Part shown: piece after piece, positions 50,106 to 59,132 of the stretch | Layout of the letters: each line of letters opens with the position of its first letter | Position numbering within the stretch: position 1 is the stretch's first letter | DNA from: an uncultured Clostridia bacterium | GTDB lineage: Bacteria > Bacillota > Clostridia > Christensenellales > UBA1242 | Assembly: GCA_947649575.1 (NCBI GenBank) | Contig: CANSRZ010000001.1 | Span: 124,001-188,000 of the forward strand | Length of the DNA stretch: 64,000 bases | Direction of reading: 5' to 3' | Position numbers and translations under genes: made by a program | The notes under the pieces: generated by a model | Database searches by the model: none | Told to the model about the DNA's origin: nothing | What the model saw: only the letters and a program-made list of their open reading frames with translations

Positions 50106-53097
50106 AAATTTTCTCAAATCCGTTTTCTGCAAACCAACTAACATCAAAAGTAGGAGCAATCTCAGCCATAAAGAACAACTCTCTCTGCATAGGCATTCCG
50201 CCGTTCATGCCAGCGACAATTCCAAAACCAGAGAAATCACCGTCTGAATAATATCCTTTCCCGTTAATTTTTGAGTAACAGCTTGTTATGTTTGCTGTAT
50301 TGCTATTCCCAAAACTATGAAAATACCCCAAATCTCCTTTTTCAGCAGAAGCAACATAATTGCTTTCTCCAACAAAAACACAATTTGTTAATGTAATTTC
50401 ACCTGCAATATAGCCCAAAAGTGCGCCAAACCAACTTCCCAAATCCACTTCCACAGAAGTACTTTCAATAAAAATAATCTGACCATTTACAATACAATTT
50501 TCAAAAGTTGAATCAGATGTTGAACCTGCAATTCCAGCTCCCGCACGAGGACCTTTCATTGTACCATTAACAGTACATTTACGTATTGTTGCCCCATAAA
50601 TTTCACCAACAATACCTCCAAAGCCCATCTTTAAACAATTTATATTCCCATTATTTACACAATTTTCTATCAACTTCCCGCCTGAATAACCTACAATTCC
50701 ACCTATTTTTTCATTACCTTCAACATAACCAGAAAAAGTTGAATTTTTTATTGTCCCATCAAATAGCCCCCCAACAAGTCCACCTACCCTATTAAAACCA
50801 TAAATATCAGCATTGCTTTGACAATTATCAATAATACTGCCTGAATCAACAACCCCAACAATAGCACCGCAAGAGTTTTTATCCTCTCCACCAATAATAG
50901 TTGAGTTATTAACAGTTACATTCTTGATAATAGCACCATGCGTTGCCCCAAACAATCCAAGACAATCAGCATCCTTATTAATATACATTCCAGTTATTTT
51001 AAAACTATTGCCGTCGTAATTGCCTTTAAATTGCCTGTCATTGTATCCAACACCAATCGGAGTCCAGTCATAACCGCCGAGGCTAATATCCGCCGTTTGT
51101 TTAAAATATTTACCTTCCAGCAAATCATTGTTAACACACTTAGCTGCCAGCCCCGCTAACTTCTCCGCACTGTCAATAATATATGGACTTGCTTCAGTGC
51201 CTTCACCAGACCATGAAGTGTCTGCCAAATCAAGCCAAGTTGGCACTTGCCACATGGCAACCAAAGTTTGATTATCTGTGCCAAAAGTGTAAGTCGTTGA
51301 TTTAGTCATGTTTGCAACCACAGTATCAGGATTCAAACCCATACCAGTCGCATCATAAGATTGGGCAGAAGCCACTTCCCATGTTACAGGATTTTCTTCA
51401 CTTCCACTTGGTCCATTATACACAGAAAAATAATTAGTGTCTCCACCGCCCCAGTTATTTCCATCAACAGCAAGCTTAATATAACAAATATATGTTTCCC
51501 AACTACCTGTACCTTGATTACCTCCATTACCAATCCATCTCACAGTATTAGCACTCCAATTTGAATCCCATTCAATTGCATATCCCACAGGAAACTTTGC
51601 TTGAATAACACAATAATATTCAGCATTATCATATCCACGATTTCCAAAGGTAAACCCTCCAGCCCTGCTAGAGTCTGCCCCTTTACTGATAATTTTTAAA
51701 ACATAGCGATTGTAAGGGCTTCCAGCCAAATTAGCACTTACGCGTGAATGCTCACCTCCAGCATATTCACTCAAATTAATTGTTGTATCAAAGAAAGAAT
51801 CATTTTGACCAACAATTTGTCCTAAAACATTTGTCGCCCCTGTAGCATTTACCGCTTGCCAACCTTTAAACTTGTATCCCTCACGAGTTGGCACAGAAAG
51901 AGCTTTTGTCGTGCCAATTTTTTGCGTAAATGTTTGATTGCTTGCACTCCCGTTCCATGTCCCCCCATTTGGATTGACACTCAAAGTATAACTAAAAACT
52001 ATATCTGGAATTGCAACACTAGTATTATTCACTGCTTCATCATAAGCATAAACATGTGTAACATAAGCACCACGTTCATTGTTGTGGTCTGCAATTTTAA
52101 CTTCATAACGCCAATTATAAGTTTGTCCACCAACAGTCCAATTCCCAGAACTCCCTTCATGCCATATTATATCATCTTGCCCGTTTTCAACCGTCCATGT
52201 CGGGAAACGTACTCTTGTTATCCCCACATTATCAGTAGCATACGCGTAAGCAAAATATCCGACCTCCCCATTTTGTTGCCATGTAACTCTGTGAATAACA
52301 GGTGGCTCAGAGTCAACCCAACTAGCCGTTAGTGTTGCATTTGATGAACCAAAAGTAAATTTTGAACCACTTAAGCTTCCTCCACCAGATAAAGACCATC
52401 CATTAAATTTATAACCTGTACGCGTAGGCGTTGACAAAGTATATGTAGTGCTTTCGTTTTGTGTTATTGTAGTGTTAGAAGTTGTTCCGCCATAACTGCC
52501 TCCATTTGGATTTATTGTCAAAGTGGAACTCATTTTACAGTTATAATATAACAAATAATACTTGTTGTTGCCTGACCTTGGAGTAAAAACTAAATTTGTT
52601 GATAATCTAGTCAATTCTTCTCTAGAACTATCATCTTCCCACGATGTATAATTGTAATAATACACTCCTGCAAGTTTTCCACCCAATTTACTTTCAGGAG
52701 TTGTTGAACTATTTGGTTGAAGAATAAAAGTATAACCAGACTGAACATATACTTGCACACTTGTTAAATAACCAGTTTGAGTTGTAGTTTTAGTTTCTTC
52801 AACCCTACCACTAGAGTTTTGATAATAACCATATTTTATCTCACAATTACCAAAACCCTTTGTGCTAATCATGCTTCCACTCCAGCCATATTCGGGATCA
52901 TATTCTTCAGTATAAGAACTTACAACAGAAGTTGCACTAGTCGTCATAACATAGATCGATGCTGAAGAAGTAACTCCTCCCTCTAACATTTCATTATCAA
53001 TTTTATCTATTGCTATGATAAAAATCATAATACCACTAACAGCACTTAATAAGGCAATAAAAAGTATTAACAAAATTTTCAATTGTATTTTTTTCAT
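50104..53097 (-). CDS. Large surface protein with InlB-type and GLUG repeats
   Basis: A 997-residue protein with an N-terminal anchor (about 6-30). Two Listeria-Bacteroides/InlB B-type repeats are seen (LTINPNGGSYGG ... RTGYKFNGWSLSGG and LSVNPNGGTWNGS ... REGYKFKGWQ). A central beta-rich domain follows, then GLUG-type repeats (about 690-900: GLFGATHGAIIKNVTV, GGLVGGLFDGTIKNSTF, GGIVGYSGGKLIENC). No LPXTG sorting motif is visible at the C-terminus, so it may stay attached by its N-terminal helix. Expression may switch by slippage in a G9 tract in its promoter. Confidence 0.8.
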   Translation of the reverse strand: MKKIQLKILLILFIALLSAVSGIMIFIIAIDKIDNEMLEGGVTSSASIYVMTTSATSVVSSYTEEYDPEYGWSGSMISTKGFGNCEIKYGYYQNSSGRVEETKTTTQTGYLTSVQVYVQSGYTFILQPNSSTTPESKLGGKLAGVYYYNYTSWEDDSSREELTRLSTNLVFTPRSGNNKYYLLYYNCKMSSTLTINPNGGSYGGTTSNTTITQNESTTYTLSTPTRTGYKFNGWSLSGGGSLSGSKFTFGSSNATLTASWVDSEPPVIHRVTWQQNGEVGYFAYAYATDNVGITRVRFPTWTVENGQDDIIWHEGSSGNWTVGGQTYNWRYEVKIADHNNERGAYVTHVYAYDEAVNNTSVAIPDIVFSYTLSVNPNGGTWNGSASNQTFTQKIGTTKALSVPTREGYKFKGWQAVNATGATNVLGQIVGQNDSFFDTTINLSEYAGGEHSRVSANLAGSPYNRYVLKIISKGADSSRAGGFTFGNRGYDNAEYYCVIQAKFPVGYAIEWDSNWSANTVRWIGNGGNQGTGSWETYICYIKLAVDGNNWGGGDTNYFSVYNGPSGSEENPVTWEVASAQSYDATGMGLNPDTVVANMTKSTTYTFGTDNQTLVAMWQVPTWLDLADTSWSGEGTEASPYIIDSAEKLAGLAAKCVNNDLLEGKYFKQTADISLGGYDWTPIGVGYNDRQFKGNYDGNSFKITGMYINKDADCLGLFGATHGAIIKNVTVNNSTIIGGEDKNSCGAIVGVVDSGSIIDNCQSNADIYGFNRVGGLVGGLFDGTIKNSTFSGYVEGNEKIGGIVGYSGGKLIENCVNNGNINCLKMGFGGIVGEIYGATIRKCTVNGTMKGPRAGAGIAGSTSDSTFENCIVNGQIIFIESTSVEVDLGSWFGALLGYIAGEITLTNCVFVGESNYVASAEKGDLGYFHSFGNSNTANITSCYSKINGKGYYSDGDFSGFGIVAGMNGGMPMQRELFFMAEIAPTFDVSWFAENGFEKI

Positions 53098-53211
53098 AAA
53101 CTTTTACTCCTTAATAAAATATACTCCAAAATTAAGTAAAATACAAGCGATTTTGTAACTATAAATTTATTTTAACTGAATATTTAATAATTATTAAAAT
53201 TTTATAACACA

Positions 53212-53239
53212 AGTATAGCAAATCCCCCCCCCGTGTCAA
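53212..53239 (-). promoter_or_regulatory. Promoter with a G9 tract in the spacer
   Basis: On the minus strand TTGACA (53239-53234) and TATACT (53217-53212) are separated by 16 bp that contain nine consecutive G (53232-53224). Loss or gain of one G changes the spacing to 15 or 17 bp. It drives the surface protein gene at 53097. Confidence 0.7.
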
Positions 53240-53376
53240 CTAAATCTCAAACAAAATAAAATTATTTTCAGTTGACACGGGAACAAAGCCAGACTTCGCA
53301 GGTTATTTATGGATTTTTGACACGAGGGGGCCGTCAAGCAAATTGTAAAGAAAACTTAAATTTTTTCTGCTTGACA
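53230..53376. repeat. Inverted repeats and TTGACACG motifs upstream of the surface protein
   Basis: CCCGTGTCAACT (53230-53241) is inverted at 53270-53281, and GTCAAGCA at 53333-53340 is inverted at 53369-53376. The motif TTGACACGAGGGGG recurs at 53317-53330. Together with the G9 promoter and a possible gene remnant (53436-53558), these fill the gene-free stretch 53098-53586. Confidence 0.6.
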
Positions 53377-53435
53377 GCGGGATATAAAAAAGTGTCATTG
53401 ACACACACGAGTTGTATTATCGTTCTTTAATTTAA

Positions 53436-53558
53436 ATCCAACGCGGACATGATGTCGTGAGGCAATACAAATTTCTTATTATCCCATATAATACGCCATC
53501 GGCACCCACGGGAAACGGCCTGGTCTACGAAGAAATAGGGTTTGAAATTTTTAAATAA
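53436..53558 (+). pseudogene. Possible GNAT acetyltransferase C-terminal remnant
   Basis: A 40-codon plus-strand stretch reads ...HDVVRQYKFLIIPYNTPSAP and ends NGLVYEEIGFEIFK. The final VYEEIGFE pattern is the usual end of GNAT-family acetyltransferases. There is no start, and TAA closes it upstream. The base composition is more GC-rich than its neighbours. Confidence 0.35.
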
Positions 53559-53586
53559 AAAAACAAGATAATATATTATCCTGTTT
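53557..53586 (-). terminator. argS terminator
   Basis: ACAAGATAAT (53563-53572) pairs with ATTATCCTGT (53575-53584) with one G-T pair; on the minus strand seven T follow. Confidence 0.75.
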
Positions 53587-55350
53587 TTACATCTTTTCTG
53601 GGAGTTCAATTCCAAGCACATTAAGAGCTTGCGAAAGTTCTTTTTTGACAAGCATTAAAAGTGCAATATAGCTTGCTTGTTTTGTTTTATCACTTTCATT
53701 TACAATATGATGATTGTTATAGAAAGTAGAAAATGCGGCAGCAAGATCATAAGAAGCAAGACAAAGCGCATTCAGTGAGCGATCTTGATAGCAAATTTCA
53801 TACGCGGTCAAAAGTTTGAGAATTGCAAGTATTATATTCTTCTCATCTTTGTCGCAAATTTTGATTCCCCCTGCTTTGGTGTCAACCTTGCGCAAAATTG
53901 AGTTGATACGCGCAACGGTATACTGAATATATGGTCCAGTTTTGCCCTCAAAAGCAAGAAATTTGTCAAGGTCAAAAACATAATCCTTTGCAACATTGTT
54001 GCTTAGGTCGCCAAACTTCATAGCGCCTACACCGATTTGCAATGCAAGTTTTCTATCAAATTCAACTCCATTAGATTTAAGTTTTTCACTTGCCTTTTCA
54101 ACCAGCATATTGATGATATCTTCAAGCTTGATGGTGTCGCCAGAGCGCGTTTTGAAAGGTTTGCCATCATTGCCATTCATCGTGCCGTAGCCAATGTGAG
54201 TAAGCGTTTGTTTTTCTGGTGAAATTTCAGCGAGTTTGCAACAACGGAACACTTGAGTAAAATGCTGTGATTGACGAGCATCAACAATATATTGAATTTC
54301 ATCCACATTTTTGCATGTCTCGTTCCTCATCAAAATTGTAGCAATGTCGGTTGTCGCATAGAGGTCTGCGCCATTGTGCTTTTTGATAATTGCGGGCGGC
54401 ATTGGATTTTTATAGCGTTGTGGCTCATCAGGGTTTTTCTTAGGAATAGGAATTTGTTCCCCCTCCTTTGCAACATCAACAATAAGTGCTCCCTCACTTT
54501 CACGTGCAAGGCCTTTATCCACAAAAATTTGAACTGCTCTGTCAATATAATCAGCAGCATCACTTTCTCCATACCAAAGGTCGAAAGTTGCACCCAGTTC
54601 AGCATAATGCTCTGCAATTTTAGTAACAGAAACCTCTCTGATTTTTTTGTAAATTGTATAATAAGGTTCTTCTTTTTTCTGAATTTTTAAAGTTATATCT
54701 TCGGCGTCTTTCAAAAATTCTTTATCAACGCTCTTTCTTGCACTAGCCTTTGGATAAGCCTCATTAAGCATTTCAAGTGTAATGACAGGCTCTTTGCCTT
54801 TGCCAGAAAAATAATAGTCAAGAACGCCGTCAAGTTTAAGTTGCAACTCAGTAAGCCCCATTTGTAAGCCCCAGTCACCAAGGTGAACATCTGAAATCAC
54901 TTCATCGCCAAACAAACGATAAAGTCGTTTCAAACTCTCGCCAATAATAGGTGAACGCAAATGCCCAATATGTAACGCCTTTGCAACATTAGCCCCGCCG
55001 TAATCCATAATGATTTTTTTAGTTATTTCATGTTTTTGAAGTCCACCCAATTCTGCTGTCAAACACTCATTTGCAATCTTTTCAAAAGCAGAATCAGTAA
55101 GTTTAATATTAATAAACGCAGGCTTAACTGCCATAACATCAACAATTTTGTTTTTAGGTAAATTCTCAACAATGCTTTGAGCCAAATCAAGCGGGTTTTT
55201 GCCAACCTTTTTAGCAAGAGCAAAACAGCCATTGCATTGATAATCACATATGTCAGGCAGGTTAGAAAAAGACACTTTCATCTCAGCATCTTCAATCCCT
55301 GCCTTTTTGCACGCCTCATTCAATAAAATTTCAATTTCTTCTTTAATCAT
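53587..55350 (-). CDS. argS: Arginyl-tRNA synthetase
   Basis: A 587-residue class I synthetase. The HIGH-like motif is ALHIGHLRSPIIGES (about 126-140). The N-terminal Add-1 domain (1-110) recognises the tRNA D loop. FKTRSGDTIKLEDII (about 390) is the usual substitute for KMSK in ArgRS. The C-terminal DALR anticodon-binding domain (about 460-587) ends ALNVLGIELPEKM. The length is typical. Confidence 0.95.
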   Translation of the reverse strand: MIKEEIEILLNEACKKAGIEDAEMKVSFSNLPDICDYQCNGCFALAKKVGKNPLDLAQSIVENLPKNKIVDVMAVKPAFINIKLTDSAFEKIANECLTAELGGLQKHEITKKIIMDYGGANVAKALHIGHLRSPIIGESLKRLYRLFGDEVISDVHLGDWGLQMGLTELQLKLDGVLDYYFSGKGKEPVITLEMLNEAYPKASARKSVDKEFLKDAEDITLKIQKKEEPYYTIYKKIREVSVTKIAEHYAELGATFDLWYGESDAADYIDRAVQIFVDKGLARESEGALIVDVAKEGEQIPIPKKNPDEPQRYKNPMPPAIIKKHNGADLYATTDIATILMRNETCKNVDEIQYIVDARQSQHFTQVFRCCKLAEISPEKQTLTHIGYGTMNGNDGKPFKTRSGDTIKLEDIINMLVEKASEKLKSNGVEFDRKLALQIGVGAMKFGDLSNNVAKDYVFDLDKFLAFEGKTGPYIQYTVARINSILRKVDTKAGGIKICDKDEKNIILAILKLLTAYEICYQDRSLNALCLASYDLAAAFSTFYNNHHIVNESDKTKQASYIALLMLVKKELSQALNVLGIELPEKM

Positions 55351-55361
55351 TTTTTCTCCGT

Positions 55362-56096
55362 TTATTTTAAAACCAAAGTTGAACCATCATCACAAATCTT
55401 TTCAACTTTGCCATTTTTTATTAAATAACATTCTCCATATAAAGTGTATTTTTCTTCTACTAAAATATAAGAACCATTTTTAAGTGCATACAATCCATAT
55501 TTGAAACTATCTGGTTTAAAATAGTCTTCTAATAAATTGGAATGCTCAGGACAATATTGATTTCCATTTTCAAGGTTAAAATGTGGAATTAGCACTAGAT
55601 CAACTAAGCCTAATCCTTTCAACCACTTTTGTGTGACAACCTCGTCATCTTCTTCAGGATACCAATAAACAATTTTACACATATTCATTGCACCTGCACT
55701 TTTGCCTACAACAACCGCATCTGCGTTTGGGACTATATTTACAAAATTTATTTCCTTTAAAAACTTGTTTTGCTCTTCAAGTTTTCCACCTTGTAGGAAA
55801 ATAAAATCTGCTTTTTGCAAGATTTCTTTTGCTTGCATTTTATTTCTATTGTCTAAAACAACAATTTGTTTAAAACCTTTAAGTTGTTTTTGAAATGCAT
55901 CATCTATTTGCTTAGCACTAAATTCGTTTTGTTCAATTGCATTAAAAATATTAGGAATAAATACAAAATTATCATATTTTCTAATAAATTTTTTAAGATT
56001 TAACAAAAAAGCATTGGACTCGTCTATTATCTTTTCAACAGTTACTCCATTTTCTCTTACACTTATAAAACTATCACTAACTAAAAATAATTTCAT
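55362..56096 (-). CDS. Peptidase E-like S51 family protein (copy 1)
   Basis: The ATG at 56096 follows TGGAGA and gives 244 residues. The nucleophile elbow is VVVGKSAGAMNMCK (about 115-128), the GxSAGA motif of S51 peptidases and cyanophycinases. FLQGGKLEEQNKFL (about 88) and LGLVDLVLIPHFNLENGNQY (about 157-176) also fit. It probably cleaves Asp- or Glu-containing dipeptides. It is 11 bp upstream of argS. A paralogue is at 59133-59879. Confidence 0.8.
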   Translation of the reverse strand: MKLFLVSDSFISVRENGVTVEKIIDESNAFLLNLKKFIRKYDNFVFIPNIFNAIEQNEFSAKQIDDAFQKQLKGFKQIVVLDNRNKMQAKEILQKADFIFLQGGKLEEQNKFLKEINFVNIVPNADAVVVGKSAGAMNMCKIVYWYPEEDDEVVTQKWLKGLGLVDLVLIPHFNLENGNQYCPEHSNLLEDYFKPDSFKYGLYALKNGSYILVEEKYTLYGECYLIKNGKVEKICDDGSTLVLK

Positions 56097-56130
56097 ATAT
56101 TTCTCCAAAACTCTCACAATACAAGGATGC

Positions 56131-56721
56131 TTAATTCAAACTTCTTCTTGCTTCCAGAGCTCGTTCAAGAGTAACTTCGTCAGCATATTCTATGTCTGAG
56201 CCCATCGCAACACCTTGCGCAAGGCGTGTTACTTTAACGCCAAGAGGTTTTAAAATTTTTGCTATGTACATAGCAGTTGCATCGCCCTCCACATCGGGAT
56301 TTGTTGCCATAATAACTTCTTCAACGCCATCTTCATTTACGCGTGCGAGAAGTTCACGAATTTTGATGTCTTCTGGCCCACGGTTTTCAAGCGGGCTGAT
56401 TGTGCCAAACAACACATGATATACGCCGTTATAACTTTTTACGCGTTCCATTGAGATTATATCTTTTGGGTCTTTGACAACGCAGATTATTTTACGATTT
56501 CTGTGTTTACAAATTGGACAAACCTTTTCATTTGTAAAATTACCACAAACTTCGCAAAAGCCAACATTTTCTTTAACTTCTTTTATAGCGTCAACAAAAG
56601 CATCAGCACGAGTTTTACTACCCTCAATTATCGAGTAAGCATATCTTTGTGCCGTTTTATAGCCAACGCCTGGAAGAGTGCGAAACTGCTCTATAAGTCT
56701 TTCAATCGATTTTTCTTGCAT
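56131..56721 (-). CDS. recR: Recombination protein RecR
   Basis: A 196-residue protein in RecFOR repair. The helix-hairpin-helix is in QFRTLPGVGYKTAQRYAY, the zinc site is CEVCGNFTNEKVCPIC (about 57-72) and the Toprim domain follows (ICVVKDPKDIISMERV ... ATNPDVEGDATAMY). The start overlaps the ybaB stop by one base (TAATG), so translation is coupled. Confidence 0.95.
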   Translation of the reverse strand: MQEKSIERLIEQFRTLPGVGYKTAQRYAYSIIEGSKTRADAFVDAIKEVKENVGFCEVCGNFTNEKVCPICKHRNRKIICVVKDPKDIISMERVKSYNGVYHVLFGTISPLENRGPEDIKIRELLARVNEDGVEEVIMATNPDVEGDATAMYIAKILKPLGVKVTRLAQGVAMGSDIEYADEVTLERALEARRSLN

Positions 56722-57044
56722 TAGAACATCCCTGGAACGCTTGGCATTCTTTCTTTTTCAGCGCGGTTAATTTGCCCCATGCAGTCATTAACTGCTGAAA
56801 CAATCAAATCTTCAAGCATTTCAACGTCGTCAGGGTCAACAACTTCTGGCTTAATCTTAACGCTTTTCAAACTTTTATCGCCAAGCATTTTAATTTCAAC
56901 CATTCCACCACCGACAGAAGAAGTGAACTCAGTGTTATCAAGTTCTTCCTTTGCGCGTTGCATATCCTCTTGCATTTTTTGGGCTTGACGCATAAGAGCT
57001 TGCATATTGCCTCCGCCAAAGCCACCATTAAATCCGTATCCCAT
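56721..57044 (-). CDS. YbaB/EbfC nucleoid-associated protein
   Basis: The ATG at 57044 follows AAGGAG and gives 107 residues. After a Gly-rich start (MGYGFNGGFGGGN), the helical MQALMRQAQKMQEDMQRAKE and the KIKPEVVDPDDVEMLEDLIV region match YbaB, a small DNA-binding dimer. The order dnaX-ybaB-recR is conserved in many bacteria. Here a zinc-ribbon membrane gene and a repeat lie between dnaX and ybaB. Confidence 0.92.
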   Translation of the reverse strand: MGYGFNGGFGGGNMQALMRQAQKMQEDMQRAKEELDNTEFTSSVGGGMVEIKMLGDKSLKSVKIKPEVVDPDDVEMLEDLIVSAVNDCMGQINRAEKERMPSVPGMF

Positions 57045-57066
57045 ATTATTCTCCTTATTTATTCTA

Positions 57067-57176
57067 TCTTCTTTTCTTTTAAAGAAAAGAAGCAAAAGAA
57101 AACTTATTTACGCTTCCATGTTTTTGCTTTGATTAAAATTTTCTGAATAAGAAATTTGCTAAAACAAGAAAGCGTA
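57067..57176. repeat. Composite repeat upstream of ybaB
   Basis: A palindromic tract CTTCTTTTCTTTTAAAGAAA (within 57067-57102) is followed by an inverted repeat starting ACGCTTCCATGTTTTTG (57110) and ending GAAAGCGTA (57176). The arms match the element at 62355-62426 in reverse orientation. Confidence 0.6.
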
Positions 57177-57216
57177 AGAAAAATTCATTTTTGCAATTCT
57201 TATTAAAGTTTATAAG

Positions 57217-57654
57217 TTATTGCTCATTTCCACAATGCTTGCAAAATTTCGAATCAGCTTCTATTTGCTTTCCACAATGTCTGCAATATTTGGTATCTGT
57301 CAAACCTTTTTTTACCGCTCTTGTTGTTTTGGATATTGCCCCACTAGTAATGTCAGCTGTTGTATCAGCCAAATCTGTTAAATCTTCTTTATTATCCTCT
57401 TTAATATATTTTGCAGTTTTAATCATAGTTTTGTTTATGTTTGGCATAAATGCTATAAAGAAGCATGGTATTGATAAGAAAGCAATTATCATTCCTGGTG
57501 CAAATAACGCAGCATTTGGAGCAACTGAACTGCTTCCCCACGTTAGTGGAAATACAGCCGTCCCTAAAATTATAAGCACAACACCTAATATCAACATTAT
57601 AGGTGCTACAATTTTTAAAACTGTAAATATTTTAGGTTTTTGATTTTTCTCCAT
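57217..57654 (-). CDS. Membrane protein with C-terminal zinc ribbon
   Basis: A 145-residue protein. Two hydrophobic segments (about 11-33 and 46-68) are followed by a charged linker and a C-terminal zinc ribbon CRHCGKQIEADSKFCKHCG (about 123-141). Such ribbon-tailed membrane proteins are common in Firmicutes and mostly uncharacterised. It starts just after the end of the frameshifted dnaX frame, using an AGGAG that lies inside it. Confidence 0.7.
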   Translation of the reverse strand: MEKNQKPKIFTVLKIVAPIMLILGVVLIILGTAVFPLTWGSSSVAPNAALFAPGMIIAFLSIPCFFIAFMPNINKTMIKTAKYIKEDNKEDLTDLADTTADITSGAISKTTRAVKKGLTDTKYCRHCGKQIEADSKFCKHCGNEQ

Positions 57655-57655
57655 T

Positions 57656-59109
57656 TTAATTTACTCCTTTAACTATTAAATAATCTCCAACTAATTTTTG
57701 CAATTTTGCAATGTCTTGCTCTTGCGGTGAAATCTCTTTTGCTAAGATTTCAACTTTAAACGACAGGTCTAAACCTTGCCAGCGAAGTGCATTTTCAATC
57801 TCGCGCTTGCCGTCTGCAAGAAGATTTGCAAGCATGCCGTCCTCGACCTTGACAGTTAAATTTCTATCGTCAAGTTCAACATTAGTGATATCTCCGCACG
57901 CAACATGGAGAGCAACTTGATGATGTTCTTTTAAAAAGAGAACAATCTTGCCCCACACATTTTTGGGTGAAAGTTTAGCCGTCTGATTTAGCGTTTTCAG
58001 TTTTTTTTTGCGTCTGCAACAGCTTCGCCAAGCATTGCTGAAAGCGAAAGCGTTTCGAGCAGCAGTCTTGGGCTAAGCGTATAACGCAGCTCATTTTCAG
58101 CACTTGCAAAAACTTGCATAAATGAGAGCAACTTTTTCTCTTCAACTGCTGAGGCTTGCTCTCTATATCTTTCAAAAACCTCAACCGGAAGATTTAAAAT
58201 CTCATTTGGGTTTTTACATGAAGAAACTACTAACAAATTTCTAGCGTGCTTAGAAAGCTCTCGAACAAACACCGATAAATTTTTGCCAGTTTTGTCAAGT
58301 TCGTCAATAAAAGCCAAAACTCCGCCAATATCCTTGCTAAGCATAAGAGAATAGAAATTTAAAAGCAAATCGTAATCAGTTGTGCCTAAAACTTTGAGAA
58401 CATTGTCCTTTGTAACTTTGCCGTCTGAGTAAGAAATCACACAATCGGCAATTGAAAGCGTATCACGCACGCTGCCCTCACCAGCCGAGGCAATCAAACG
58501 AAGTGCGTCCTCTTCATAAGAGACTTTCTCTTCGTCAAAAATTTTCTTTAAAAGCTTAACAAGTTCAGCAACAGAAACAAGCCTAAAATCAAAGCGGACA
58601 CAGCGTGAAAGAATGGTTGCAGGAAGTTTATGAACTTCTGTTGTTGCCAAAATGAAAATCACATGAGCAGGAGGTTCTTCCAAAGTTTTAAGTAATGCGT
58701 TGAATGCGCTGTCAGTCAGCATATGAACTTCGTCGATAATGTAAACTTTATATTTTGCGCCAACAGGCAAAAACTTAACTTTTTCACGAATTTCGCGCAC
58801 ATCGTCAACGCGGTTGTTTGAAGCAGCGTCGATTTCAATAACATTTATATCACTCTCACCTTCAAGACGTTTGCAAGTTGGGCACTCTCCGCAAGGCGAG
58901 CCGTTGTGATTGTTTTCACAATTGACAGCTTTAGCAAAAATGCGGGCAATAGAAGTTTTGCCAATCCCGCGCGGGCCTGTAAAAAGATAGGCGTGGCCAA
59001 GCTTGCCCGAAGCGATTTGATTTGCCAGCGCCTTTGTAATATGCTCTTGTCCAACAACATCTTCAAGGTTTTTAGGTCTATATTTTCTGTATAATGCCAA
59101 ATGTTCCAT
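57656..59109 (-). CDS. dnaX: DNA polymerase III tau/gamma subunits, with -1 frameshift
   Basis: The zero frame from 59109 to 57997 encodes 370 residues: clamp-loader ATPase with Walker A GPRGIGKTSIA (about 45), zinc site CENNHNGSPCGECPTC and VYIIDEVHMLT, ending AVADAKKN-TGA (gamma form). An A9 run at 58009-58001 lies just before the stop. A -1 shift there opens a frame to 57656 that encodes a domain starting VWGKIVLFLKEHHQVALHVA, typical of the tau C-terminus, giving a product of about 484 residues. A separate GTG start for that domain would have no partner domain, so slippage is more likely. Confidence 0.85.
58001..58009 (-). other. A9 slip site in dnaX
   Basis: Nine consecutive A in the message, read GCA AAA AAA AAC TGA in frame zero. 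A -1 shift continues AAA CTG AAA ACG. A9 runs of this kind cause transcriptional slippage in Thermus dnaX; translational slippage is also possible. Confidence 0.75.
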
Positions 59110-59132
59110 TTTTTCTCCTGTTTTAAGTTTTT

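Noticed and set aside
53230..53376. CRISPR array
   Set aside because: There are only a few short inverted motifs of uneven spacing, no regular repeat-spacer pattern and no cas genes.
57656..57958. Separate gene starting with GTG at 57958
   Set aside because: It encodes only the tau C-terminal domain and is in the -1 frame directly after the A9 slip site, with no ribosome site before the GTG.
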